Source of the DNA: Brevundimonas viscosa
GTDB taxonomy: Bacteria > Pseudomonadota > Alphaproteobacteria > Caulobacterales > Caulobacteraceae
Reading direction: 5' to 3'
Assembly (NCBI RefSeq): GCF_900116065.1
Contig: NZ_FOZV01000001.1
Location: 434,001-498,000 of the forward strand
DNA: 64,000 nt
The first letter of the stretch is position 1. Each line of letters opens with the position of its first letter. The position numbers were made by a program, and so were the translations under genes. Shown here piece by piece: positions 27,733-35,720 of the stretch. Below the pieces are notes generated by a model. That model was not told the origin of the DNA and did not search any database. It saw only the letters and a program-made list of their open reading frames with translations.

Positions 27733-28781
27733 TCCTGTCGAAGCGGCCCGAGGTCGAACGCTTCCTGAAGTCTCCGGACCGCGCCGTCCGCGCCGCCGTC
27801 ATCCACGGCAAGGACCGCTCCGGCGTGACCGAGCGCGCCGAGATCCTGTGCCGCGCGATCACCCCCGATCTCAACGACCCCTTCAACGTCACCGTCCTGA
27901 CCGACAGCGACCTCGACGGCGACGAGCGCCGGCTGGACGAGGCGCTGACGGCCCTCTCGATGATCGGCGGGCGCCGGCTGGTGCGGGTGCGCCTCTCGGC
28001 CGAGAAAGCCTCGATCGACAGGATGCTGGCGGCGGCGCTCAAGACCCACGCGGCCGGCGAGTACAACCCGGACGCCATGCTGGTCATCGAGGCCGGGGCG
28101 CTCGGCCGCGACTCCGCCCTGCGCAAGGCGGCGGAGGCCGACAAGGCGGCGGTCGGCATCGCCTGCTACGAGGACGAGATCGGCGACGTCGCACGCATGA
28201 CCCGCGAGGCCCTGGCCGCCGACAAGGTCGGGCTGACCCAGGACGCGCTGGACCGCTTCGTCGCCCGCCTGCCCCGCGAGCGCGGACTGATGCGACAGGA
28301 GATCGAGCGGCTGGCGCTGTACATCGGTCCCGGCAGCGGCCGGACTATCGACGTGCCCGAGCTGGAGCAGCATCTCGGCGTCGAACCCGACGCCTCGCTC
28401 CAGGACGCGGCCCTGCAGGCCTTCGGCGGCCGGCCCGGCCCGGCGCAGGCCGGCCTGAGACGCGCCCTGGCCGAGGGCGAGAGCCCGGTCATGGCCGTGC
28501 GTCAGACCTCGATCCACCTCGGCAAACTCCGGCGCATCAACGTGCTGCAGGCCAATGGCGCCGGGGCCAAGGAGGCCGCCAAGGCGGCGGGCGTATTCTG
28601 GAAGCAGGAGGCCGAGATGCTGCGGCAGGCGCGCAGCTGGCGGCTCGAGGACCTCGACAGGGTGCTGGACAGCGTCAACGCCGCCGACGTGGCGACCAAG
28701 ACCACGGGCTCGCCGGACCAGCTGATCGCCGAACGCCTGCTGCTCGAGATCGCCGCCCGGGCCCGCCGGCTGGGGCTCTAG
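27729..28781 (+). CDS. holA: DNA polymerase III subunit delta
   Basis: Clamp-loader subunit that opens the beta sliding clamp. From the GTG at 27729 it is 350 residues. The N-terminal domain contains AVIHGKDRSGVTERAEIL (about 19-36; degenerate P-loop), with DPFNVTVLTDSDLDGDE near 46, and the C-terminal collar domain ends RLLLEIAARARRLGL. The start overlaps the lptE stop by GTGA. Its TAG stop shares a CTAG with the stop of the small opposite-strand gene. Confidence 0.93.
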   Translation: MILSKRPEVERFLKSPDRAVRAAVIHGKDRSGVTERAEILCRAITPDLNDPFNVTVLTDSDLDGDERRLDEALTALSMIGGRRLVRVRLSAEKASIDRMLAAALKTHAAGEYNPDAMLVIEAGALGRDSALRKAAEADKAAVGIACYEDEIGDVARMTREALAADKVGLTQDALDRFVARLPRERGLMRQEIERLALYIGPGSGRTIDVPELEQHLGVEPDASLQDAALQAFGGRPGPAQAGLRRALAEGESPVMAVRQTSIHLGKLRRINVLQANGAGAKEAAKAAGVFWKQEAEMLRQARSWRLEDLDRVLDSVNAADVATKTTGSPDQLIAERLLLEIAARARRLGL

Positions 28782-28963
28782 CCGCGCTTGGAGGCGCGCC
28801 GGAAGGCCGGCTTGTTCAGCGCCGCGTTCTGGTGCGCCACGCCCTTCTCGGCGTGCCGGGCGGGCTTGAATCCACCGGAAGACGCAGCCGGCCCCCCCGC
28901 GCGCTTGGCGGCGAGCGCCTTCTTCATCGCTTCTGCGGTCGGGTTCTCGGGTCTGTCGGTCAT
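28778..28963 (-). CDS. Small basic protein, unknown
   Basis: 61 residues, strongly basic C-terminal half, no membrane segment: MTDRPENPTAEAMKKAL at the start, an Ala/Gly/Ser linker, then HAEKGVAHQN and a KPAFRRASKRG tail. The ATG overlaps the stop of the upstream methyltransferase (ATGA), supporting translational coupling. The stop is shared with holA in a CTAG. The lysine/arginine content suggests nucleic-acid or ribosome contact, but that is only inference. Confidence 0.6.
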   Translation of the reverse strand: MTDRPENPTAEAMKKALAAKRAGGPAASSGGFKPARHAEKGVAHQNAALNKPAFRRASKRG

Positions 28964-29580
28964 CCCGGCACCTTGCCACCGCGCCGCCGCGCAAGCCAGA
29001 CCGTCGCCCCGCCGCACCCGGGATCGCCCGAAACGTGGCGCAGCAGGTCGAAGCCGGCGGTCTCGAGCCCCGCCCGGTAGTCCGCCAGCGACAGGCTGCC
29101 GTGGTACAGCGCCTCGCCGCGCCAGTCCCCGATCGTCTCGCCCCGTTCGGAGCCGCTGGTGAACAACAGCGCGCCGCCGGGCCGCACGCAGCGGGCGAAT
29201 AGCCCGAACATGGCCGGCTGGTCCGCGGGCGCGAGATGGATCAGGCTGTGCCAGGCGACCACGCCGTCGAACGGCCTCTCCGGTTCGAGCCCGCGCATGT
29301 CCCCGATCCGCCAGTCGTGGTCCGGAAAGCGCCGGCGGCACAGGTCGATCAGACCCGGCGAGGCGTCGACGCCGGTGACCCTCCGCCCCTGTTCGATCAG
29401 GTGGCGGGCGATCGGTTCGCCCGAGCCGCAGCCGAGATCCAGCACCGTTCCCGCCTCCGGGACCCAGGCCAGAAAGGCGTCCAGCCAAGGCCGCTCGAAG
29501 AGCGTTCTGGTCCGGTCGGCGTCGAACTCGCGGGCCCGCCGGCTGTAGAGGTCGACGACCCCTTCCGCCGGCGACGTCAC
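28960..29580 (-). CDS. Class I SAM-dependent methyltransferase
   Basis: A 206-residue methyltransferase with SAM-binding motif I VLDLGCGSGEPIARHL (about 46-61), acidic VTGVDASPGLID (about 68-79) and a motif II-like FDGVVAWHSLIHLA (about 103-116). The target is unknown. It lies just downstream of parB on the same strand, with no gap, and is coupled to the small basic protein. Confidence 0.88.
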   Translation of the reverse strand: MTSPAEGVVDLYSRRAREFDADRTRTLFERPWLDAFLAWVPEAGTVLDLGCGSGEPIARHLIEQGRRVTGVDASPGLIDLCRRRFPDHDWRIGDMRGLEPERPFDGVVAWHSLIHLAPADQPAMFGLFARCVRPGGALLFTSGSERGETIGDWRGEALYHGSLSLADYRAGLETAGFDLLRHVSGDPGCGGATVWLARRRGGKVPG

Positions 29581-29581
29581 C

Positions 29582-30472
29582 TCAGCCTCGCATCAGCCGG
29601 CGGCACAGGTCGTCGAGCTGCTCCAGCGTGCCGTAGCGGATGGTCAGTTCGCCCTTGCCGCCGCGATCGGCCAGCTGGACCTTCAGGCCCAGGGCGTCCG
29701 CCAGGTCCTGCTCCAGCGCCGCCACATCGGCCGATCCTTCCGTACCGGCGCCGGCCGCCGTCTTGCGCTTCGCCGGCTTCGGCCCTTCCGCCGCCCGCCG
29801 CGCCAGGGCCTCGGCCTGGCGGACGTTGAGGCCCTCGTCGACGATCTGCTTGGCCAGCTCCGCCGCCCCCGGGACGTTGACCAGGGCGCGGGCGTGGCCG
29901 GCGCTCAGATGGCCATGACGCACATACCAGAGCACCTCTTCCGGCAGCTGCAGCAGGCGCAGGGTGTTGGCCACGTGGCTGCGGCTCTTGCCGACGATTC
30001 CGGCCACCGCGTCCTGGGTGCGGCCGAATCGCTCCATCAGCATCCGGTAGGCGTCGGCCTCTTCCAGCGGCGTCAGGTCGGCGCGCTGGACGTTCTCGAT
30101 GATGGCGACCTCGAACACCTCGACGTCGTCCATCTCGCGGACGACGATCGGCACCTCCGTCAGCCGCGCCTGCTGGGCGGCGCGCCAGCGGCGTTCGCCG
30201 GCGATGATCTGCCAGACCCCGTCCTGCCCCGGCTGGGGACGCACCAGGATGGGCTGCAGCACCCCCTTGTCGCGGATCGAGGCGGCCAGCTCCTCCAGAT
30301 CTCCCGGGGCGAAATGCTTGCGCGGCTGGTCGGGGTTCGGCTTCAGGCTCTCGATCGGAACGGCGCGCACCCCCGCCGGCGGCGCGGAGCCGTCGACCGC
30401 CACCGCCTCGCCCGCCTGCTCTCCGAGAAGGGCCGAGAGGCCCCGGCCCAGTCCGCGCTGTCGTTCGCTCAA
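29582..30472 (-). CDS. parB: Chromosome partitioning protein ParB
   Basis: Centromere-binding CTPase that loads at parS and spreads along DNA. 296 residues: conserved N-terminus RGLGRGLSALLGE (6-18, ParA-stimulating), CTP-binding motifs GERRWRA (92-98) and ENVQR (126-130), a helix-turn-helix with GKSRSHVANTLRLL near 161-174, and a C-terminal dimerisation domain (about 235-296). The start codon is an uncommon TTG at 30470-30472; it is chosen because the conserved RGLGRGLSALL begins directly after it. It follows parA by 27 bases, and the four parS sites lie upstream. Confidence 0.96.
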   Translation of the reverse strand: MSERQRGLGRGLSALLGEQAGEAVAVDGSAPPAGVRAVPIESLKPNPDQPRKHFAPGDLEELAASIRDKGVLQPILVRPQPGQDGVWQIIAGERRWRAAQQARLTEVPIVVREMDDVEVFEVAIIENVQRADLTPLEEADAYRMLMERFGRTQDAVAGIVGKSRSHVANTLRLLQLPEEVLWYVRHGHLSAGHARALVNVPGAAELAKQIVDEGLNVRQAEALARRAAEGPKPAKRKTAAGAGTEGSADVAALEQDLADALGLKVQLADRGGKGELTIRYGTLEQLDDLCRRLMRG

Positions 30473-30499
30473 GATACTGATTCCGTTCTTCTAATCGTT

Positions 30500-31315
30500 T
30501 CAGGCGGCGAGCTGTTCGCGGCGTTTCCGTTCCCGCGCCACCACCTCGCGGGCCAATCGCAGATAGGCCTGGCTGCCGGCGCATTTGAGGTCGTAGATCA
30601 GCGCCGGCTTGCCGAACGACGGCGCCTCCGACACTCGCACGTTCCGCGGGATGACCGAGTCATAGACCTTCTCGCCGAAGTGGGCGCGCACGTCGTTGGC
30701 CACCTGGCCCGAGAGGGCGTTCCGGCGATCGTACATGGTCAGCACCAGCCCCTGGATCTCCAGCGCCGGGTTGAGGCTCTGGCGGACCATGTCGACGGTC
30801 TTCATCAGCTGGGTCAGGCCCTCCAGCGCGAAGAACTCGCACTGCAGCGGCACCAGCACCGCATCGGCGGCGGCCATGGCGTTGAGGGTCAGCAGGTTCA
30901 GCGACGGCGGGCAGTCGATCAGCACATAGTCGTACCGGGTCTGACCGTCCCGCCCCTGCGCCGCCAGGGCGTCGCGCAGGCGGAACGAGCGTCGGTCGGC
31001 CTGGCTGAGCTCGATCTCGACCCCCGACATGTCGGCGTCGGCGGGAATGATCCAGAGGCCGGGCACCGCCGTCTGCACCGCGGCGTCGTCGACGGACCGC
31101 CCGTCCACGACGACGTCGTAGATGGTCACCCGCCGTGTTTCACGTGGAACACCGAGCCCCGTCGAGGCATTGCCCTGCGGGTCCATGTCGACGATCAGGA
31201 CCTTCTCCCCGATCGCCGCCAGGGCGGTGCCGAGGTTGATCGCCGTCGTCGTTTTTCCCACCCCGCCCTTCTGGTTGGAGACGGCGAGGACGCGGGTCTT
31301 ACCGGCTTCTGACAC
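30500..31315 (-). CDS. parA: Chromosome partitioning ATPase ParA
   Basis: Deviant-Walker ATPase that forms the DNA-bound gradient moving ParB-parS complexes to the new pole. From the GTG at 31313-31315 it is 271 residues, with KGGVGKTT at about 15-22, the DMDPQGNASTGL segment at about 43-54 and IDCPPSLNLLT near 131. GGAG stands 8 bases before the GTG; an in-frame start at 31384 would overlap rsmG by 86 bases and adds unconserved residues. The GTG itself lies inside the last codons of rsmG. A parS-like site is embedded at 31136-31151. Confidence 0.95.
   Translation of the reverse strand: MSEAGKTRVLAVSNQKGGVGKTTTAINLGTALAAIGEKVLIVDMDPQGNASTGLGVPRETRRVTIYDVVVDGRSVDDAAVQTAVPGLWIIPADADMSGVEIELSQADRRSFRLRDALAAQGRDGQTRYDYVLIDCPPSLNLLTLNAMAAADAVLVPLQCEFFALEGLTQLMKTVDMVRQSLNPALEIQGLVLTMYDRRNALSGQVANDVRAHFGEKVYDSVIPRNVRVSEAPSFGKPALIYDLKCAGSQAYLRLAREVVARERKRREQLAA
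31136..31151. promoter_or_regulatory. parS site 1 (one mismatch), inside parA
   Basis: TGTTTCACGTGGAACA, a 16-bp palindrome with one base different from the parS consensus TGTTTCACGTGAAACA. Inside the parA coding sequence. One of four such sites within 4.6 kb, expected to bind ParB. Confidence 0.85.
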
Positions 31316-31919
31316 GGCGAAGGCTCCGGACGGATACGATGCGGCCGCGCGGATCGCTGCGCGAGACGGAGAGGTCGCAGTCAAATTGCCAGACGCGGCG
31401 CGCCTCCGCCACCTCCAGCTCGGCCTTTTCCCCCTTCAGGAACAGGCCGCGCGCGCCGCGTTGTAGATAAGGCTGTGCATAGCCGAGCAGTTTGTCCATC
31501 GCCGCTACCGCGCGGGCGGTGACCACGTCGACCTTCAGCGCCTGCGCCTCGGCCCGGCCGTTGATAACCGTGGCCGGCAGCCGGAGTTCGTCGACCACCT
31601 GCTCGAGGAAGCGGCAGCGCTTGCCCAGCGAATCGATCAACCAGACATGGGCGCCCGGCGTCTCCTTGAGCAGGATCGCCAGCACCACGCCGGGAAACCC
31701 GGCCCCCGCGCCCAGGTCGGCCCACGTCCGGGCCGCCGGCTCCAGGGCCAGCAGCTGGGCCGAGTCCCAGTAGTGCCGGTTCCAGATGTCCGGCAGGGTG
31801 TCGGGGCCGACGAGGTTCATCACCGCATTCGCCTCCGCCAGGCGGAGGGCGAAGACCTCAAGATCGGCCATGCAGGCGTCAGAGGCGCCGGTGAGGGTCT
31901 GGAGTTCGGACGGAGTCAT
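31299..31919 (-). CDS. rsmG: 16S rRNA (guanine-527 N7) methyltransferase
   Basis: Methylates G527 of 16S rRNA (GidB). 206 residues with LVGPDTLPDIWNRHYWDSAQL near 37-57, SAM motif WADLGAGAGFPGVVLAI (about 66-82) and GRAEAQ near 122. It heads the rsmG-parA-parB set in this order's usual layout; its stop lies just downstream of the parA GTG, 17 bases overlapped. A palindromic element separates it from mnmG. Confidence 0.95.
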   Translation of the reverse strand: MTPSELQTLTGASDACMADLEVFALRLAEANAVMNLVGPDTLPDIWNRHYWDSAQLLALEPAARTWADLGAGAGFPGVVLAILLKETPGAHVWLIDSLGKRCRFLEQVVDELRLPATVINGRAEAQALKVDVVTARAVAAMDKLLGYAQPYLQRGARGLFLKGEKAELEVAEARRVWQFDCDLSVSRSDPRGRIVSVRSLRRVRSR

Positions 31920-31926
31920 GGTCGTA

Positions 31927-32055
31927 TCTCCTCCCCATCAAAGACGGGGAGGGGGACCACCCGCAGGGTGGTGGAGGGGTCGCCAAGGAGAGGCACGCCG
32001 CCGCGGCGCCCCTCCACCGCTTCGCGGTCCCCCTCCCCGCCCTGCGGGGAGGAGA
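31927..32055. repeat. Palindromic intergenic element, copy 2
   Basis: Same design as 7490-7638: TCTCCTCCCC at the left edge, GGGGAGGAGA at the right, a GGGGAGGGGGACCACCCGC block with GGTGGTGGAGGGGT, then CCCCTCCACC and GGTCCCCCTCCCC. It fills nearly the whole gap between mnmG (stop 32071) and rsmG (start 31919). Confidence 0.85.
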
Positions 32056-32070
32056 CAGATCGGAGGCTCC

Positions 32071-33939
32071 TCACGCCGCGACCTTCGCCTTCTTCACGTG
32101 CGACAGCAGCGCCGTCAGGGCGCCCGGCGTCATGCCCTCGATGCGGCCGGCCTGACCCAGCGTCCGCGGCTGCACCAGGGCCAGCTTCTCGCGCACCTCG
32201 TTGGAAAGGCCGCCGATGGCCGCATAGTCGAGGTCGACGGGCAAGGCCAACGCCTCCTCCCGCCGCAGGGCTTCGGCATCGGACGCCTGGCGGTCGAGGT
32301 AGCCGGCGTAGCCGGCGTCGATCTCGATCTGCTCGCGCACCTGCCGCGACCAGGCGGCGATCTCCGGGCGCACCCGCAAAAACGCTTCCAGCGTCACCCC
32401 GGGGAAGGACAGGAGGTCCCGGATCGACCGGCGTTGTCCGTCGGCGTTGACGCGGATGCCCAGCTCTCCCGCCTCCTTGGGCGTAAAGAGCGTTTCACGT
32501 GAAACAGCGTGGGCCCGCGCCAGCTCGGCGGCCTTGGCCGTCCAGGCCGCGGCCCGAACCGGGGCGACGACACCGGCGGCGACGCCGAGCGGCGTCAACC
32601 GTTGATCGGCGTTGTCGGCGCGCAGACTCAGCCGGTACTCCGCGCGGCTGGTGAACATCCGGTAGGGCTCGGTCACACCCTTGGTGACCAGATCGTCGAT
32701 CATCACCCCGATGTAGGCCTGGTCCCGGCCGAGGATCAGGGCATCGGCGCCGGCCGCGGCCCGGGCGGCGTTGAGACCGGCGATCAGGCCCTGGGCCCCT
32801 GCCTCCTCGTAGCCCGTGGTACCGTTGATCTGGCCCGCGAGATAGAGGCCGGGCCGCTTCTTGACCTCCAGGGCCGGGCTCAGTTCGCGGGGGTCGACGT
32901 AGTCGTACTCGATGGCGTAGCCGAAGCGGAACACCTCCACCGCCTCCAGCCCGGGGATGGTGCGCAGGAAGGCGAGCTGGGTCGCGTCCGACACCGAGGT
33001 GGAGATCCCGTTCGGATAGACCGTCGGATCGTCCAGCCCCTCGGGCTCGAGGAAGATCTGGTGCGAGGTCTTGTCGGCGAAGCGCACCACCTTGTCCTCG
33101 ATGGACGGGCAGTATCGCGGCCCCCGCCCCGACAGATGACCGCCGTAGACGGCGCTCTCCCCGAGGTTTTCGGCGATGATCCGGTGCGTCTCTTCGGTGG
33201 TATGGGTGACGCCGCAGGCGATCTGCGAGACCGCGATCCGTTCGGTGAGGAAACTGAACGGGACCGGCTCGGCGTCCGCCTCCTGCCGGTCCAGCCGCTC
33301 CCAGGCGATGGTCCGGCCGTCGAGCCGCGCGGGCGTGCCGGTCTTCAACCGGCCCATGCGCAGGCCGGCGCCGTAGAGGTCGGCGGCCAGGCCGGTGGAC
33401 GGCGCCTCGCCGTGGCGACCGGCGGGAATCCGCTCGTCGCCCTTGTGGATCACCCCGTTGAGGAAGGTGCCCGTGGTCAGCACCACGGCGGCGGCGCGGA
33501 GCTCGGTCCCGTCGCCTGCGACCACGCCGACCACGCGCTCCCCCGCGTGGATCAGGCGCTCCGCCGTACCCGCCATCAGCATCAGATTGGGGGTGCTGGC
33601 CAGCTCCGCCTGCATCGCCTCGCGGTACAGACGCCGGTCGATCTGGCTGCGCGGTCCCTGCACCGCCGCGCCCTTGGAGCGGTTCAGCAGGCGGAACTGG
33701 ATGCCCGAGACGTCCGCCAGCCGTCCCATGACGCCGTCGAGGGCGTCGATCTCGCGCACCAGGTGGCCCTTGCCCAGCCCGCCGATGGCCGGGTTGCAGG
33801 ACATCTCCCCGATGGTTTCGAGCTTCTGGGTCAGCAACAGGGTCCGCGCGCCGGTGCGCGCCGACGCGGCCGCGGCCTCGCAGCCGGCGTGCCCGCCGCC
33901 GATGACGATGACGTCGAAGGATTGCATGGCCGGGGACAT
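32071..33939 (-). CDS. mnmG: tRNA uridine-5-carboxymethylaminomethyl modification enzyme MnmG
   Basis: FAD protein (GidA) that with MnmE installs cmnm5 on U34 of certain tRNAs. 622 residues, with the FAD motif [15 protein letters not shown] (about 9-23), [10 protein letters not shown] (about 270-279) and [13 protein letters not shown] (about 437-449). An ATG four codons later (33927) is an equally good start. A parS palindrome at 32491-32506 is embedded in the coding region. The partner gene mnmE lies just upstream on the same strand, with another parS between them. Confidence 0.97.
   Translation of the reverse strand: MSPAMQSFDVIVIGGGHAGCEAAAASARTGARTLLLTQKLETIGEMSCNPAIGGLGKGHLVREIDALDGVMGRLADVSGIQFRLLNRSKGAAVQGPRSQIDRRLYREAMQAELASTPNLMLMAGTAERLIHAGERVVGVVAGDGTELRAAAVVLTTGTFLNGVIHKGDERIPAGRHGEAPSTGLAADLYGAGLRMGRLKTGTPARLDGRTIAWERLDRQEADAEPVPFSFLTERIAVSQIACGVTHTTEETHRIIAENLGESAVYGGHLSGRGPRYCPSIEDKVVRFADKTSHQIFLEPEGLDDPTVYPNGISTSVSDATQLAFLRTIPGLEAVEVFRFGYAIEYDYVDPRELSPALEVKKRPGLYLAGQINGTTGYEEAGAQGLIAGLNAARAAAGADALILGRDQAYIGVMIDDLVTKGVTEPYRMFTSRAEYRLSLRADNADQRLTPLGVAAGVVAPVRAAAWTAKAAELARAHAVSRETLFTPKEAGELGIRVNADGQRRSIRDLLSFPGVTLEAFLRVRPEIAAWSRQVREQIEIDAGYAGYLDRQASDAEALRREEALALPVDLDYAAIGGLSNEVREKLALVQPRTLGQAGRIEGMTPGALTALLSHVKKAKVAA
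32491..32506. promoter_or_regulatory. parS site 2, inside mnmG
   Basis: CGTTTCACGTGAAACA, matching the parS consensus except for the first base. The 14-bp core GTTTCACGTGAAAC is perfect. It lies inside mnmG, so protein and centromere constraints are superimposed. Confidence 0.9.
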
Positions 33940-33976
33940 AGTCGATCAGCGGGGATTCCACCACCGGGAGCCGCAC

Positions 33977-33992
33977 TGTTTCACGTGAAACG
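33977..33992. promoter_or_regulatory. parS site 3, between mnmE and mnmG
   Basis: TGTTTCACGTGAAACG, perfect core with only the last base off consensus. It fills the short gap between the end of mnmE (34001) and the start of mnmG (33939). Confidence 0.92.
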
Positions 33993-34000
33993 GCGCAGTC

Positions 34001-35308
34001 CTACTTGCCGATGCAGAAGCTGGCGAACACCTCGCCCAGGATATCCTCGACCCCGATCGACCCGGTCACCCGCGCCAGCGCGTCCGCCGCCCGCCGCAGG
34101 TCGTCGCCGGCCATCTCCGGCGCCACGTCCAGCGCGCGACGCCCTGCCTCTGCGCCGGCCAGCGCCTCCTCCAGCCGACGACGATGTCGCTCCCGCGTGA
34201 CCGCCGGGAAGTCGGCGCCGGACAGATCCCGCGCCAGCCGGGCGGCGATCCAGTCGTGCAGGGCCGGCAGACCCTCCCCGGTCGTGGTGCTGACCGCGAT
34301 CGCCTCCCGGTCGGGGGGCGGCGCCGCGCGGTCGAGGTCGGCCTTGGTGAGGACCAGAAGATCGCCCGGTCGGACATAGGCGGCGGCGACGCCTTCGGGG
34401 TCGCCCGGCGCCCGCACCCACAACCGCAGCTCGGCCTGTTCCGCCCGGGCGCGGGCGCGGCGCACGCCCTCCGCCTCGACCGGATCGTCGGAATCCCGGA
34501 GCCCGGCGGTGTCGGACAGGGTCACCGCATAACCGCCGATCACGAGGTCGGCGTCGAGCACGTCGCGGGTGGTGCCGGCGATCGGCGTGACGATGGCCGC
34601 CTCGCGCGCGACCAAGGCGTTGAACAGCGAGGACTTGCCGGCGTTGGTCTCGCCGATCAGCACGATGCGATAGCCCTCCCGGACCCGCTCCCCCCGCCGC
34701 GCGCCGGCCAGCGCCCCCCTCAGGTCGGCGATCAGCCCGTCCAGCACCGGCCCGGCGGTGCGGGCGAGATTGTCGGGCACCTCCTCGTCGGGGAAATCGA
34801 TCTCCGCCTCGACCAGCGCCAGCGCCCGCAGCAGGTCGCGGCGGAAGCCGGCGTAGGTCTCGCTCAGCCGCCCGTCCAGCTGGCCGAGGGCCTGGGTCGC
34901 CTGGGCGGCGGTCTCGGCGTCGATCAGGTCGGCGACGGCTTCGGCCTGGGCCAGGTCCATGCGGCCGTTCTCGAAGGCCCGGCGGGTGAACTCGCCCGGA
35001 TCGGCCGGGCGCAGGCCGAGCGCGATCAGCGCCTCGCTGGCCGCCTCCACCACGGCCCGGCCGCCATGCAGGTGCAATTCGGCGCTGTCTTCGCCGGTAT
35101 AGGAGTTCGGTCCCGGGAAGCGGAGGACGAGGGCCTCGTCGACGCGACGCCCCGCGTGGGAGAGCGTGCGGAGGGCGGCGTGCCGGGGGCTGAGGTCGGG
35201 CGCGCCGAGGGCGGCCAGGGCCGCATCCACGCCCGGCCCGCTGACCCGAAGAATGGCGATGGCCCCGCGCCCCGGCGGGGTGGCGAGGGCGAAGATGGTG
35301 TCGGTCAT
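34001..35308 (-). CDS. mnmE: tRNA modification GTPase MnmE
   Basis: GTPase partner of MnmG (TrmE). The ATG at 35306-35308 gives 435 residues: N-terminal folate-binding domain (IFALATPPGRGAIAILRVSG near 4-23), a helical domain interrupted by a G domain with GETNAGKSSLFNAL (about 220-233) and GTTRD near 245, and the obligatory C-terminal CIGK. A longer in-frame extension to 35407 would be translated from the palindromic element and is rejected. Confidence 0.97.
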   Translation of the reverse strand: MTDTIFALATPPGRGAIAILRVSGPGVDAALAALGAPDLSPRHAALRTLSHAGRRVDEALVLRFPGPNSYTGEDSAELHLHGGRAVVEAASEALIALGLRPADPGEFTRRAFENGRMDLAQAEAVADLIDAETAAQATQALGQLDGRLSETYAGFRRDLLRALALVEAEIDFPDEEVPDNLARTAGPVLDGLIADLRGALAGARRGERVREGYRIVLIGETNAGKSSLFNALVAREAAIVTPIAGTTRDVLDADLVIGGYAVTLSDTAGLRDSDDPVEAEGVRRARARAEQAELRLWVRAPGDPEGVAAAYVRPGDLLVLTKADLDRAAPPPDREAIAVSTTTGEGLPALHDWIAARLARDLSGADFPAVTRERHRRRLEEALAGAEAGRRALDVAPEMAGDDLRRAADALARVTGSIGVEDILGEVFASFCIGK

Positions 35309-35316
35309 GGCGAGAC

Positions 35317-35446
35317 GTCTCCTCCCCATGAGCTGGGGACGGGGACCGCGAAGCGGTGGAGGGGTTCGATCCGGGTGCGGGGTGTGTGACGCACGCCCCT
35401 CCACCATCCTTCGGATGGTCCCCCTCCCCGCGACGCGGGGAGGAGA
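35317..35446. repeat. Palindromic intergenic element, copy 3
   Basis: GTCTCCTCCCC (35317) to GGGGAGGAGAC (35446), with inner GGGGACCGCGAAGCGGTGGAGG, CCCCTCCACCATCC and GGATGGTCCCCCTCCCC blocks. It occupies the gap between the start of mnmE and the stop of the DUF6489 gene. Same family as 7490-7638 and 31927-32055. Confidence 0.85.
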
Positions 35447-35456
35447 CGCGCGGGGC

Positions 35457-35681
35457 TCACTTGACCGCCGCCTCCATCAGCTTGCGGAACTGCTCCTGGG
35501 CCTGGAGGCCGAAGCTGGTCCAGGTCTTCATCAGCTCCTCCGGCTGCATGGCCGCGACGTTCTCCGCCATGCGCTTCTGCATCTCGGCGACCATGGCCTC
35601 GTTCAGGGGCGTCACGTCCGGCAGGCCGAGGAAGGCCCGCGCCTCGGCCGGGGTGCAGTCGATCTCGACGTTGACCTTCAT
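35457..35681 (-). CDS. DUF6489 family protein
   Basis: A 74-residue, mostly helical cytoplasmic protein of unknown function, matching DUF6489: MKVNVEIDCTPAEARAFLGLPDV at the N-terminus and a Met/Gln-rich amphipathic helix (MVAEMQKRMAENVAAM) in the middle. Conserved beside rho/mnmE in alphaproteobacteria from general knowledge. A parS site lies 12 bases upstream of its start. Confidence 0.88.
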   Translation of the reverse strand: MKVNVEIDCTPAEARAFLGLPDVTPLNEAMVAEMQKRMAENVAAMQPEELMKTWTSFGLQAQEQFRKLMEAAVK

Positions 35682-35692
35682 GACCCGTCTCC

Positions 35693-35708
35693 TGTTTCAC
35701 GTGAAACG
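35693..35708. promoter_or_regulatory. parS site 4, between rho and DUF6489
   Basis: TGTTTCACGTGAAACG, perfect core. It lies in the 39-base gap between the rho stop (35721) and the DUF6489 start (35681), and is the parS copy nearest the predicted origin (about 4.4 kb). Confidence 0.92.
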
Positions 35709-35720
35709 GCCGCAGCCGGA

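Noticed and set aside
34001..35407. Longer MnmE start inside the palindromic element
   Set aside because: The extra 33 residues come from repeat DNA, and the conserved TDTIFALATPPGRGA begins at the ATG at 35308.
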